Positions 53,016 to 62,723 of a stretch of 64,000 nucleotides of DNA are shown here, piece after piece. Position 1 is the stretch's first letter, and each line of letters starts with the position of its first letter. This DNA is from Betaproteobacteria bacterium (GTDB lineage: Bacteria > Pseudomonadota > Gammaproteobacteria > Burkholderiales > JACQAP01): contig JACQAP010000005.1 in the NCBI GenBank assembly GCA_016194905.1, positions 269,114 through 333,113 on the forward strand, read 5' to 3'. Under the pieces are notes generated by a model. The model was not told the DNA's origin. It was given only the letters and a program-made list of their open reading frames with translations, and did not search any database. A program made the translations under genes and the position numbers.

Positions 53016-54002
53016 TTACGCTTTCAGGAAAGTCCTGTAGTCCGGATTCAGAAGATTCGACGGAATCTGGCCGGACAACGCAGCGGCGAGGTTCTTCGCG
53101 GCTGTCATGGCCATCGCCTTGCGCGTCGGTTCCGAAGCACTGGCGATGTGCGGCGACAGCACGACATTGGCGAGTTCGAGAAACCCCGGATTCAGGCTGG
53201 GTTCGTTTTCGTAGACGTCCAGCCCCGCCGCCCAGATCCTGTTCTTCCTCAGCGTCTCGATTAGCGCCGCGTCATCGACGATGCCGCCGCGCGCCATGTT
53301 GATCAGCACGGCGGTCGGTTTCATCAGCGCAAGTTCTCTTGCGCCGATGAAGTGCTGCGTTTCCGGCGTGAAGGGCAGGATCAGCAGCACCACATCGGCC
53401 TTGCGCAGCAACTCCTCCTTGCCGGCGTGGACGGCGCCGGATTCCCTTTCCGCGTCGGTCGCGGCACGGTTGCGGCTGTGATACATAATCTTCATGTCGA
53501 AGCCGCGTGCGCGTCGTGCGATCGCCTGCCCGATGCGTCCGAAGCCGAAGATGCCAAGCGTCGCGCCATGCACATCCTGGCCGAGCATCTGCTTCAGGAA
53601 CGTGCCTTTCCATTTGCCCTTGCGCAGGTAGGCTTCGCCCTCGGTCATGCGCCGGCAGGTGGCGATGATCAGCCCCATCGAATAATCGGCCACGCTGTCC
53701 GTCAGAACACCCGGCGTGTTGGTCACCATGACGCCGTGACGGGTACACGCCTCGACGTCGATGTTGTTGTACCCCACCGCGGTATTGCAGACCGCCCTGA
53801 TGGTGGGGCATTTGTCCAGCAGCTCGGCGTCGATGCGGTCGCTGGAAGAGGTCTGCACGCCGTCCTTGCCCTGCAGTTTGGCGATCAGCTCCTCGCGCGC
53901 GTAGAGGCGGTCGGCCTGATTGGACTCGACCTCGAAATGGCTTTTAAGGAAATCGATGGTTTCGTCGAATACTTCACGGGTGACCAGGATCTTCTGTTTC
54001 AT
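53016..54002 (-). CDS. D-isomer specific 2-hydroxyacid dehydrogenase (glyoxylate/2-ketogluconate reductase-like)
   Basis: NAD(P)H-dependent dehydrogenase of 328 residues. The dinucleotide fold is LGIFGFGRIGQAIARRARGF, and the catalytic Arg is in NMARGGIVDD. A Glu in DVYENEPS and His in LSPHIASAS complete the triad. It most resembles GhrB/TkrA enzymes that reduce glyoxylate, hydroxypyruvate or 2-ketogluconate. AAAGG precedes the ATG. Confidence 0.92.
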   Translation of the reverse strand: MKQKILVTREVFDETIDFLKSHFEVESNQADRLYAREELIAKLQGKDGVQTSSSDRIDAELLDKCPTIRAVCNTAVGYNNIDVEACTRHGVMVTNTPGVLTDSVADYSMGLIIATCRRMTEGEAYLRKGKWKGTFLKQMLGQDVHGATLGIFGFGRIGQAIARRARGFDMKIMYHSRNRAATDAERESGAVHAGKEELLRKADVVLLILPFTPETQHFIGARELALMKPTAVLINMARGGIVDDAALIETLRKNRIWAAGLDVYENEPSLNPGFLELANVVLSPHIASASEPTRKAMAMTAAKNLAAALSGQIPSNLLNPDYRTFLKA

Positions 54003-54051
54003 CTTGCCTTTCTCTTTGAATTTTTTGGTGTGCCGGCAACGCCAGCGGAGG

Positions 54052-55371
54052 TTATCCCGAAGCCGTGCGGATCGGCAAGAACGTCGGCCATCCCGTCACG
54101 CGCTCACAAGGCACGATCCCGCTGGTTGCCACCCGGGATTGCGCCCCGGGCGAGGCTGCCGCCCGCGTGGCGCGTGCTCCTTCGGGTTGCCAGCCCAGCA
54201 GCCACAACAGAGCGAAAAACCCCAGCACATAGGCGACGGCAACGTGCCAGCCGTGCCATATCCAGGCGCCGACCGACCTCGATTCGGGAAACAGGCTCGA
54301 CAACGCCACGCCGGCGGAAGAGCCGAACCAGATCATCGACCCGCCGAAGCCGACCGCATAGGCCAGCATGCCCCAATCATAACCGCCCTGCTGAAGCGCC
54401 AGTGCGGTGAGCGGTATGTTGTCGAATACCGCAGAAACAAAACCGAGTCCGAACGCCGTCTTCCAGGAAGCCGCCGGCAAATTTTCCACCGGCATCAGCG
54501 AAGCGGCGAGCACCAGCGACAGCAGGAACACGCTGCCCCTGAGCGCCCCCGGCACCTGTTGCCAGGCCGGTCGCCGCAACGGCGCGGCCGCCAGCAACGC
54601 CATCCAAACCGCGGCACCTATGAACGGGAACCGATCGGCAAGCTCCGGAAACCCGACATTGGTCGCGACGTTGGCCGCAATTGCCGCCAGCAGGATGACC
54701 CCAACGACGCCCAGCCGGACCCAGTCCACTCGCACATCGGCAGGAGGGTCGGGCGTAATGGGCGCATGACGCTGCTGTTGGCGCGCCGCCACCACGCCGC
54801 AAAACAGCATGGCGACCGCTGCCGCCACATACGCATGCAATACCGAAATGGGACTTACGCCGGCGATCCACATCATCGTCGTCGTGGTATCGCCGACCAC
54901 GCTGCCCGAGCCACCGGCATTGGACGCCGCCACGATGGCGGCGAGGTATCCAAGATGCACCCCGCCGCGAAATACGGTGGAGGCAATGGTGCCGCCGATC
55001 ACCGCGGCCGCGATATTGTCCAGAAAGCTCGACAGCGCGAAGACCATGAGCAGAAGCACGAATCCGCCCTTCCAGTCGTCGGGCAGGAATCGGGGTAACG
55101 CATCGGGCGCGCGACTGTCGCGGAAGTGCTGCGCCAGCAGCGCGAACCCCACCAGCAGCCCAAACAGGTTGGCGAGAACCACCCATTCGTGGCCGAGATG
55201 CGTGAGCAGTCCGTCGATGCCCGGGCCGGTCTTGAAGCCGGTGATCATCAGCTTGTAGACGACGATCGCGGACAACCCGATCACGGCGACTCTCAGCGTA
55301 TGGCGATGAAACAGCGCAATGCCGGCCAGCGTCAGAGCGAACAGAATGAATTCGAAGGGAATGCCAAGCAT
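54052..55371 (-). CDS. Ion transporter superfamily membrane protein (ArsB/NhaD/citrate transporter-like)
   Basis: Polytopic membrane protein of 439 residues with about 11-12 hydrophobic segments. SNAGGSGSVVGDTTTTMMWI and SAVFDNIPLTALALQ are the two internal re-entrant hairpin signatures of the IT superfamily, close to NhaD-type Na+/H+ antiporters. The transported ion is not certain. The C-terminus ends in a non-conserved soluble tail. It lies upstream of the dehydrogenase on the same strand, with 49 bases between. Confidence 0.85.
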   Translation of the reverse strand: MLGIPFEFILFALTLAGIALFHRHTLRVAVIGLSAIVVYKLMITGFKTGPGIDGLLTHLGHEWVVLANLFGLLVGFALLAQHFRDSRAPDALPRFLPDDWKGGFVLLLMVFALSSFLDNIAAAVIGGTIASTVFRGGVHLGYLAAIVAASNAGGSGSVVGDTTTTMMWIAGVSPISVLHAYVAAAVAMLFCGVVAARQQQRHAPITPDPPADVRVDWVRLGVVGVILLAAIAANVATNVGFPELADRFPFIGAAVWMALLAAAPLRRPAWQQVPGALRGSVFLLSLVLAASLMPVENLPAASWKTAFGLGFVSAVFDNIPLTALALQQGGYDWGMLAYAVGFGGSMIWFGSSAGVALSSLFPESRSVGAWIWHGWHVAVAYVLGFFALLWLLGWQPEGARATRAAASPGAQSRVATSGIVPCERVTGWPTFLPIRTASG

Positions 55372-55442
55372 AGGTTGTGCGCAATGATAGCTGCTCGCGC
55401 TGCATCGGCAAATGCATCGAACAGAATTTACTCCGCCAGGAT

Positions 55443-56588
55443 TTAATCCGCGGCGGCCTGAGCTGCACTCCCCGTTGCGCCAGCCCACAACTGACTCTGC
55501 CGCCGGACCACATCGTTCAGCGTCTGAGTAGCCTTTAGTTCGGCCCGCAACCAGGATGCGTCGTTCTCGCCGGATTCGATGCAGCGCCGGATTTCCTCAA
55601 GTGCTGCCGTGGAACCCAGGACATCGGCGTGGGGAGCCAGCCGCACCAGCGTTTCCGCGATGTCTTCCTTGAGCGTCCGGCGGGTACGCGATCCGGCGTC
55701 GATGAAACCGGCTTCCAGTCCATAGCGGCAGGCGGTAAAGCGGTTGAAGCTGTAGACGCGATAGACATCCAGCGACGGCGCGCTGGGCCGGTCCAGCAGC
55801 AGATGGCGCGCGAGAGCCTGCGCGTAGGCCGCCAGCGCCGCGGCCTTCTCGACGGTCAGCGGCGTATCGCAGACACGGATCTCGATGGTGCCGAATTCCG
55901 GCTTGGGCCGGATGTCCCAGTAGAAATCCTTCATGCTCTCGACCACCTTGAGATCGCGCATGGTGTCGAAATAGCCGTTGAATTCGCTCCAGTCGGCAAC
56001 GAAAGGCATGGTGCCCGAAAGCGGAAAGGCGTTGATGTTGTTCAGCCGCGATGAGTCAAAAACAGTGTCCATCCCCTGCGAGAAAGGAGATGAGGCTGAC
56101 AGCGCGATGAAGTGGGGAATGTAGCGCGACATCATGTGCAGCAGATAGATGGCGTCATCGCCGGAACTCACGCCGACGTGAATGTGCTGTCCGAAAACGG
56201 TGAACTGCTTGGCGAGGTAACCGTATATCTCGTGCAGGTGGAAGAAGCGCTCCTTCGGGAAAATGCGCTGCTCGCTCCATTTCTGGAACGGGTGCGCGCC
56301 GCCGCCTGCGATCGCCAGGTTCAACCGGCGTGCATTGCCGACCACGGTGTCGCGTATCGCCGTGAGTTCGGAGAGCATGGTGAGGTAGTCGGTATGCACC
56401 GAGGTACTGATCTCGATCATGCTTTCGGTGATTTCCGGCTTGATGTCGCCGGCATGCTTTTCCTTCTCGATCAGCGCGAGCAGGTCCTCCGCGCCACGAA
56501 TGAGGTTCCAGTCGTGGGTGCTGAGGATCATCAGCTCGAGCTCGACGCCCATTGTGAAGGGCGCCGACCGGCTGAATTCGAGCGTCAT
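55443..56588 (-). CDS. Carboxylate-amine ligase, YbdK type (glutamate-cysteine ligase-like)
   Basis: Member of the YbdK/GCS2 family, 381 residues, with weak gamma-glutamylcysteine synthetase activity known in E. coli. MGVELELMILSTHDWNLI holds metal/substrate glutamates, PEITESMIEISTSVHTDY and QHIHVGVSSGDDAIYLLHMM are core motifs, and FGTIEIRVCDTPLTVEKAAA follows. The ATG overlaps the stop of the upstream Kef-type antiporter gene by 4 bases, linking a glutathione-type ligase with a transporter family often gated by glutathione. Confidence 0.9.
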   Translation of the reverse strand: MTLEFSRSAPFTMGVELELMILSTHDWNLIRGAEDLLALIEKEKHAGDIKPEITESMIEISTSVHTDYLTMLSELTAIRDTVVGNARRLNLAIAGGGAHPFQKWSEQRIFPKERFFHLHEIYGYLAKQFTVFGQHIHVGVSSGDDAIYLLHMMSRYIPHFIALSASSPFSQGMDTVFDSSRLNNINAFPLSGTMPFVADWSEFNGYFDTMRDLKVVESMKDFYWDIRPKPEFGTIEIRVCDTPLTVEKAAALAAYAQALARHLLLDRPSAPSLDVYRVYSFNRFTACRYGLEAGFIDAGSRTRRTLKEDIAETLVRLAPHADVLGSTAALEEIRRCIESGENDASWLRAELKATQTLNDVVRRQSQLWAGATGSAAQAAAD

Positions 56589-57802
56589 GCGCCAGCTCCA
56601 GTTGCCGGTTCGGTTTCACCCGCCCGGCGAAGCGCCCATTGCGTAGCCAGCGGCCCGACCAGTTCGAGAATAACCACGGCCGACAGCACAATCGAGGACA
56701 GCTTCGCGCCGAATTCCGGATACAGCGCCGAGGCGCCCTGCACCATCACGACGGCAATGGCCGACATCGGCACCATGCCGATTCCGAGCAGCAGGGCTTT
56801 CTTTTGCGTGATGCCGGACAACGGCGCGAACAATCCAAGTCCGATCAGCTTGCCGGCGAGTCGCGCGAGAATGAATGCAGCACCGATGGCACCGGCCACT
56901 GCGAGTTCAGAAAGCCGTAGTCCGGCTCCAGTGATCACGAACAGCATGACCAGGAAAAACTGGCCCCCGGGACCGAACTCGACCGCCATCAGGTCGTGGT
57001 CCCGGTCCAGATTTTTGGCGAATACGCCAAAGGCGAGCAAGGCCAGCAGCACTGACAGCTTGAAGGAGATCGCGCAACCGACGGTGCCGACGATCAGTCC
57101 GAGCAGCATGCCGAACTGGCTGTCCTCGCGCTTGCCCAGCCAGCGCGCGAGCGTGCGCGCGACGATGAACGCCACATACCCCAGCGCTGAAGAGCCGACG
57201 ATCAGGTACAGCGGATGCGACACCACCCGCAGCCAGTCGGCGCGATATTCCAGATGCACAAAACCGAACAGCAGCGCGATCAACAAGAAAGCAAATACGT
57301 TGTTCAGCGCGGTGAGTGCCAACAACCGCTCGGTCAGCGGGCCCGTGGCCCGCTGGTCGTGCACGATCATGATCAAAACCGCCGGAGAGGTTGCCATGGC
57401 GATGGCCGCTGCGGTCGCCGAATACACCGGCGCAATGTCGAAGAAGCGCAGTGTTCCGTAGACAAACAGGAACGACAGCAGACTTTCGGCCACGCTGCTC
57501 GCCAGCAGCCAGCGGTCGTGGGTGAACCAGCGGAAATCCAGCCGGCGCCCCAGCTCGAACAGAATCAAGCCGAGGGAAATATCGACGAAGATCGATAACT
57601 CGCCGAGCATGGTCTGATCGAGCAGGCCGAGCACGCCGGGTCCGAGCACCAATCCTGTCGCGACGAACCCGGTGATCCGGGGCAGTTTGAGCACACGCAC
57701 GAATATCTGCCCGACTCCGAGTCCGCATAACAGCACCGCGCCGACCAGCATCATGTTGCTGGCGGCGAGCGGAAAGGAAGGCAGGAAACCCATGTCATCC
57801 AT
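56585..57802 (-). CDS. Cation:proton antiporter, CPA2/Kef-like
   Basis: Membrane antiporter of 405 residues with 11-12 hydrophobic segments. It starts with helices LPRITGFVATGLVLGPGVLG and LGLILFELGRRLDFRW, as in KefB/KefC, and contains ATSPAVLIMIV in the core. It lacks the C-terminal TrkA-N/RCK domain of Kef channels, so gating must differ or come from another protein. The stop overlaps the start of the YbdK-type ligase. Confidence 0.88.
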   Translation of the reverse strand: MDDMGFLPSFPLAASNMMLVGAVLLCGLGVGQIFVRVLKLPRITGFVATGLVLGPGVLGLLDQTMLGELSIFVDISLGLILFELGRRLDFRWFTHDRWLLASSVAESLLSFLFVYGTLRFFDIAPVYSATAAAIAMATSPAVLIMIVHDQRATGPLTERLLALTALNNVFAFLLIALLFGFVHLEYRADWLRVVSHPLYLIVGSSALGYVAFIVARTLARWLGKREDSQFGMLLGLIVGTVGCAISFKLSVLLALLAFGVFAKNLDRDHDLMAVEFGPGGQFFLVMLFVITGAGLRLSELAVAGAIGAAFILARLAGKLIGLGLFAPLSGITQKKALLLGIGMVPMSAIAVVMVQGASALYPEFGAKLSSIVLSAVVILELVGPLATQWALRRAGETEPATGAGA

Positions 57803-57909
57803 GCCGGGCTTTGACCCGAGAACAGGGGCCGGAATTCAGCGCTGAAGCGGCAAAAAATCGATCCGGCCGGATGCCGGGTAGCCGGCGGATTCACCGTTTT
57901 TATTACGGC

Positions 57910-58560
57910 CTAACCACCCACGACGATGACATGGACCCTGAAAGGCCCATGCGCACCGAGCACAAGCGTCATCTCGATATCGGCAGTGCGCGATGGGCCG
58001 GATACGAAGTTCACCTGGCGCGGCAGGCCGACCCGTTCGCGACGCAGCAGGTCCCAGCCGTCTTCCATTGTCCGTACGATGCGGGAGGCCGCAACAATGG
58101 CCACATGAATTTCCGGCAACAGGCTGGTGGTCGCATGCGTGTTCTCGCCGGAAAGCAGCATCAACGTGCCGTTCTCGGCCGGCGCGCAAAACGCTCCGGT
58201 TATGCCGAGTTTATCGTCTCCATGACTGGGGCGCGCCTCGATCATCAATCCCGCACCGGCCCAATCGAGTTCTGCGAATTCCGGCCAGCACGCGCCGCTG
58301 GTCGGCAGGTTTTCCTCTGTCAGATAGGACGCTACCGCTCGCGGTACTTCAGCAAGCGATCCCACCTCGTCGACGGTAGACATCATCGCGATGCAGCGCT
58401 CTTTGAATCGCGGGACCGGCTCCCAGTCCATCGTCGGCAACGGTCCGCGCCCGCGAGCGTCGAGGTGCGCCAGGATCGCGTTTCTTTCCTTTGTGCCGGT
58501 CCCGGCTTCGCGGCCATTTGCTTCGCGAATGCGCCTGAGAATGTTGTCGCGCGCGCTCAT
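57910..58560 (-). CDS. lutC: LUD-domain lactate utilization protein C
   Basis: Third subunit of the LutABC (LldEFG-like) L-lactate oxidation complex, 216 residues. The LUD domain shows TGAFCAPAENGTLMLLSGEN and LLPEIHVAIVAASRIVRTM. Its ATG overlaps the lutB stop by 4 bases. The complex oxidises lactate to pyruvate in the cytoplasm, linked to the respiratory chain. The role of this subunit is structural or catalytic support. Confidence 0.9.
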   Translation of the reverse strand: MSARDNILRRIREANGREAGTGTKERNAILAHLDARGRGPLPTMDWEPVPRFKERCIAMMSTVDEVGSLAEVPRAVASYLTEENLPTSGACWPEFAELDWAGAGLMIEARPSHGDDKLGITGAFCAPAENGTLMLLSGENTHATTSLLPEIHVAIVAASRIVRTMEDGWDLLRRERVGLPRQVNFVSGPSRTADIEMTLVLGAHGPFRVHVIVVGG

Positions 58561-59975
58561 CGCGTTCTCCGATTTCTATTCCGCGCATACAGTTCGCGAA
58601 ATGTCTTGCCCCGCGGCGCGGGAAAGTCACGGCCCGACGTCCATTCCGAGCCTGCCGCCGGCAGTTTGTGCAGCAGTCGATCGCGCCCGCCCAGCCATTT
58701 GCCGATGCGGGCAGCGATGCGCGTCAGTACGCCATATATAGCCGGACGTGCAGCCGTCCACGCCCACAGTCTGAGCCCGACGCGCTCCGACCAAGGTCGC
58801 AGGTTTTTCTGCACCTGTTGTTCGCGCAACTTGCGCATCAGGTCGGGCAATGGAATCTTTACCGGACAGACGACACCACACTGATTGCACAGCGTCGACG
58901 CGTTCGGCAGGTCGATCGCGTTCTCGATGCCGACATAGGCCGGCGTCAGGATCGAGCCGATCGGTCCGGGATACACCCAGCCATACGCATGCCCGCCGAT
59001 GTTCTGGTAGACCGGGCAGTGATTCATGCAGGCGCCGCAGCGGATGCAGCGCAGCGCCTCGCGAATCTCAGATGCAAGCACCTTTGTGCGTCCGGCATCC
59101 ACGATGATCACATGGAATTCGCCGGGGCCGTCCGTGTCGCCGGGCCGCTTCGGTCCGGTGGTGAAGGAAAGGTAGTTGCTGATGGATTGCCCGGTCGCGG
59201 ACCGGGTCAGCACACGCAGCAGCAACGAAATGTCTTCCAGCGTCGGTACGATTTTCTCGATGCCGGTGATTGCCACATGCACGCGCGGCATGGTGGTGGT
59301 CATGCGGCCGTTGCCCTCGTTGGTGACGATCATCGTCGAGCCGGTCTCGGCGACCAGGAAATTGGCGCCGCTGATCCCCATGTCCGCGTTGAGGAAGTGC
59401 GGGCGCAGCACCTCCCGCGCCTCATGGGTCAATGCTGCGATGTCGTTGAGTCGCGGACGACCGTGCTTTTCCGCGAACAGGTCGGCGATGTCGTCCTTCG
59501 ACTTGTGCACGGCCGGGGCAATGATATGCGACGGCGTCTCGCCGAACTGCTGGATGATGTACTCGCCGAGGTCTGTCTCGCGCACATCGAGTCCGGCCGC
59601 CTCCAGCGCATGGTTGAGGTTGGTCTCCTCGCCCAACATCGACTTCGACTTGATGATCTTGCGCACCTCATGCTTGCGTGCAATCTCGATCACCAGCTCA
59701 TTGACCTGCTGCGGCGTTTCCGCCCAGTGCACGATGGTGCCGGCAGCTTTGGCTTTTTTCTCCCACTCTTCCAGCAGCAGATCCATGTGCTGAAGGCCGA
59801 AGTCCCGGATGCGTGCGGCCGCCTCGCGGATCTCTTCGAAATTGTCCAGCTCGAGGATGGAGCGGGAGCGCGCGACCACGAGCTTGCCTTTGGCGATGCG
59901 CAACGCCTTCTGTACCTTCGGATCGGCGAGCTTCCGGCTGGCTGCCTGTTTGAACTGATTCGATGAAACCTCCAT
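58557..59975 (-). CDS. lutB: Iron-sulfur lactate utilization protein B
   Basis: LutB/LldF-type protein of 472 residues. The LUD domain covers about 60-290 (GISGANFLVAETGSTMIVTN), followed by two 4Fe-4S clusters: CIRCGACMNHCPVYQNIGGH and CNQCGVVCPVKIP. The C-terminal DUF3390-like part follows. I chose the ATG at 59975, which has GGGGAG upstream; the frame extends further up but overlaps lutA. Order lutA-lutB-lutC is standard. Confidence 0.94.
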   Translation of the reverse strand: MEVSSNQFKQAASRKLADPKVQKALRIAKGKLVVARSRSILELDNFEEIREAAARIRDFGLQHMDLLLEEWEKKAKAAGTIVHWAETPQQVNELVIEIARKHEVRKIIKSKSMLGEETNLNHALEAAGLDVRETDLGEYIIQQFGETPSHIIAPAVHKSKDDIADLFAEKHGRPRLNDIAALTHEAREVLRPHFLNADMGISGANFLVAETGSTMIVTNEGNGRMTTTMPRVHVAITGIEKIVPTLEDISLLLRVLTRSATGQSISNYLSFTTGPKRPGDTDGPGEFHVIIVDAGRTKVLASEIREALRCIRCGACMNHCPVYQNIGGHAYGWVYPGPIGSILTPAYVGIENAIDLPNASTLCNQCGVVCPVKIPLPDLMRKLREQQVQKNLRPWSERVGLRLWAWTAARPAIYGVLTRIAARIGKWLGGRDRLLHKLPAAGSEWTSGRDFPAPRGKTFRELYARNRNRRTR

Positions 59976-59989
59976 CTCTTCTCCCCGGC

Positions 59990-60751
59990 TCAGTCCGCAG
60001 TCCTGCGATCCAAGTCCTGGATCGGATCGGTCATGCCGGCGAGAACTTCCGCGACGTGCAGCACCCGAATGTTGTTGTCGCCGCGGCGACGCAATCTGCC
60101 TTCTATGTTCAACATGCAGCCGAGATCGCCCAGCACGAGCGCATCGGCCTGCGCGGACTGCACGTCCTCGCATTTGAGGTCGGCAATGCGCGAGGAGATC
60201 TCGCCGTATTTCACCGCGAAGGTGCCGCCGAAACCGCAGCACTGTTCCGGTTGCTGCATCTCCCTGACACTCAGTCCCGCCACCTTCGAAAGCAGGACCC
60301 GCGGCTGCGTCTTTACGTTCATCTCACGCAGTCCGGAACAGGAATCGTGATAGGTGACCGACCCGCTGAACTGACCAGGTACGCTGTTTATGCGTGCAAC
60401 GTTCACCAGAAAATCCGTGAGTTCGTAGGTCTTGCGCGCAATCGCCTCGACTTCCTGGGTCAACTCGGGAAACTCGGATAGCAGCTCGGGGTAGTGGGCG
60501 CGGATCATGCCGCCGCAGGAACCCGAAGGCACGACGATGTAGTCGCAGCCGGCAAACTCCTTGAGCATTTTTTTCGCGAGGGCCTGCGCCGCCTTGCGGT
60601 CTCCGGAGTTGTACCCGGGCTGGCCGCAACAGGTCTGGCTCACCGGCACGATGACCTCGTTGCCCGCCGATTCGAGCAATTTCAGGGCGGCAAAACCGAT
60701 GCTTGGCCGCATCAAGTCCACCAGACAGGTAACGAACAGACCAACTTTCAT
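59990..60751 (-). CDS. lutA: (Fe-S)-binding lactate utilization protein A
   Basis: LutA/LldE-type protein of 253 residues with two CCG domains: QTCCGQPGYNSGDRKAAQAL near residue 39 and HDSCSGLREM...EQCCGFGGTFAVKYG near residues 155-205, which bind a non-cubane iron-sulfur centre. First gene of lutABC. The divergent IclR-type gene 284 bases away is the likely regulator. Confidence 0.94.
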   Translation of the reverse strand: MKVGLFVTCLVDLMRPSIGFAALKLLESAGNEVIVPVSQTCCGQPGYNSGDRKAAQALAKKMLKEFAGCDYIVVPSGSCGGMIRAHYPELLSEFPELTQEVEAIARKTYELTDFLVNVARINSVPGQFSGSVTYHDSCSGLREMNVKTQPRVLLSKVAGLSVREMQQPEQCCGFGGTFAVKYGEISSRIADLKCEDVQSAQADALVLGDLGCMLNIEGRLRRRGDNNIRVLHVAEVLAGMTDPIQDLDRRTAD

Positions 60752-61035
60752 GGATCTCCAGAGGGGGTTTGGTGAGCGCTCGAACTCCAGCCGGCACGTC
60801 TACCGCGCCAGCCCCTTACGCTCCGACCATATTTACGGCTCTAGTAGGCAATCTGCGCGCTTCGCCCTCAGACCAGCCTCAGGCAGAGGCCGGCGCGCAT
60901 CGGGCAGACAGCGGCGCAGCGCAGCAAGGCTCGAATCATAGCATGGGCTATTTTTATGCCCCGCCGCGGTTGTAGCCAACCGTTTCAATATGTAAAATTG
61001 CCGCATCGCACAAATCTCTGAGGGTGGAAGCAATC

Positions 61036-61815
61036 GTGGCCGAAGCCAATGGCAAGACCTCGATTCAGGTCATCGAGCGAATGATGGACCTGCTCGACGC
61101 GCTGGCGCGCAACGAAGAGCCGGTGAATCTCAAGCGTCTCGCCAGTTCCACCAGCCTGCACCCCTCGACCGCCCATCGGATTCTGAACATGATGGTGGAG
61201 TTCAGGATGGTGGACCGCATCGAACCGGGCACTTACCGCCTGGGCATACGCCTGCTCGAGCTTGGCAATCTGGTGAAATCGCGCATCAACCTGCGACAGG
61301 AGGCGCTGCCGTTCATGCGTCGCCTGCATCAGGAACTGCACGAGACGGTCAATCTCTCCGTACGCCAGGGCGACGAAATGGTTTATGTCGAGAGATTGCT
61401 GTCCGATCGCACCGCAATGCGTGTGGTACATCTGATCGGTGCGCGTGCGCCGTTGCATATCACCGCGGCCGGAAAAATCTTCCTGCTGGAAGACGGCCCG
61501 GAAAAGTGCCGGGAATATGCGCAGCGCACCGGACTCGAGGTATTCACCAAGAACACCATCCGCGACCTGGTGGCGCTGAACAAGGAACTCGATCGCGTTC
61601 GCAAGCTGGGCTATGCCCTCGACACTGAGGAGGCCGAGAATGGGGTCTCGTGTATCGGCGCCGGTATCCACGACGACGAGGGACGCCTGGTCGCGGGATT
61701 GTCGCTTTCAGCGCCCTCCAATCGGATAGAGAAGGCCTGGTGTTCCAAGGTCAAACAGATAGCTGAAGAGATATCCCGCGCACTCGGTCATTTGCCGGGC
61801 GCAAGGGTAGCTTGA
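61036..61815 (+). CDS. IclR family transcriptional regulator
   Basis: Regulator of 259 residues. An N-terminal winged helix (NLKRLASSTSLHPSTAHRIL) is followed by the IclR effector-binding domain (VYVERLLSDRTAMRVVHLIG, ITAAGKIFLLE, CIGAGIHDDEGRLVAGLSLS). I chose the GTG at 61036 with GGAAG about 7 bases upstream; a GTG at 61024 is also in frame. It is divergent from lutABC, so it probably controls lactate use. The effector may be lactate or another hydroxy acid. Confidence 0.9.
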   Translation: MAEANGKTSIQVIERMMDLLDALARNEEPVNLKRLASSTSLHPSTAHRILNMMVEFRMVDRIEPGTYRLGIRLLELGNLVKSRINLRQEALPFMRRLHQELHETVNLSVRQGDEMVYVERLLSDRTAMRVVHLIGARAPLHITAAGKIFLLEDGPEKCREYAQRTGLEVFTKNTIRDLVALNKELDRVRKLGYALDTEEAENGVSCIGAGIHDDEGRLVAGLSLSAPSNRIEKAWCSKVKQIAEEISRALGHLPGARVA

Positions 61816-61838
61816 AGGAAGTGGGGAAGCGGACCTGG

Positions 61839-62723
61839 TCAGCCGGAAATACGCAATACGTCTGCCTCGATCCAGCGTTTGATGCGATTGGCATCGGCGA
61901 TTCTGGAAAGTTTGCCCCAGGAATCGAGCAATACGATAATCACGGGCTTGTCGGCGATCATTGCCTGCATCACCAGACAACGTCCTGCCTCGCTGATGTA
62001 ACCGGTCTTGGACAGGCCGATGTCCCACTGGCGGCTCTTGATGAGCCGGTTGGAATTGACATACGACAACAGGCGGTGACGGCGTCTGTCCTCGGATTCG
62101 ATCTTGAACGAATCGGACGTCGTATACTCGCGAATAAGCGGATAGGTGTGCGCGGCCGCCACCATTTTGGCGAGATCTTCGGCGGTCGAGACGTTATCAG
62201 GAGTCAGTCCGGTCGGATCCTCGAAATGGCTGTTGACCATCCCCAGCTGGGCGGCTTTCTGATTCATCGCAATGACAAATGCCTCGGTGCCGCCGGGGAA
62301 GCTGCGCGCGAGCGCTGCGGCAGCACGATTCTCCGAAGCCATCAGTGCCAGTTTCAGCATCTCGGCGCGCATCAGCGTCGTTCCGACCTGCAACTTGGAA
62401 CGTGAACCTTTCTTGCGATCGACATCGGTCTTGTCGATGTCGATGGATTCCAGCAGCGGCAAGCCGGAATCGAGTACCACCATCGCCGTCATCAGCTTGG
62501 TAATCGATGCGATTGGCATGATCTGGTCGACATTCTTGGCGAACAGCGGCTCCCCGGAATCCTGGGCAAGCACCAGAACCGCGCCGGATCGGAGCCGTAA
62601 GGCCACCGGTTTGGCGGAGAAATGGGATTGCTTGACCCCCGTCTGAACAATGCCGCCAGCCGCAAGGGCCGGCAAGCCGCAGGCAGAGAGGTAAAGACAC
62701 AGGAAGCCAAGGATCGCTTTCAT
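61839..62723 (-). CDS. pbpG: D-alanyl-D-alanine endopeptidase (PBP7-like)
   Basis: Periplasmic low-molecular-weight penicillin-binding protein of 294 residues that cuts cross-links in peptidoglycan. A signal peptide ends near residue 22. The active-site motifs are SITK (Ser73-Lys76), SEN (130-132) and KTG in GLSKTGYISEAGR (about 237). The ATG at 62723 starts the signal peptide. It converges on the IclR gene with 23 bases between. Confidence 0.93.
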   Translation of the reverse strand: MKAILGFLCLYLSACGLPALAAGGIVQTGVKQSHFSAKPVALRLRSGAVLVLAQDSGEPLFAKNVDQIMPIASITKLMTAMVVLDSGLPLLESIDIDKTDVDRKKGSRSKLQVGTTLMRAEMLKLALMASENRAAAALARSFPGGTEAFVIAMNQKAAQLGMVNSHFEDPTGLTPDNVSTAEDLAKMVAAAHTYPLIREYTTSDSFKIESEDRRRHRLLSYVNSNRLIKSRQWDIGLSKTGYISEAGRCLVMQAMIADKPVIIVLLDSWGKLSRIADANRIKRWIEADVLRISG

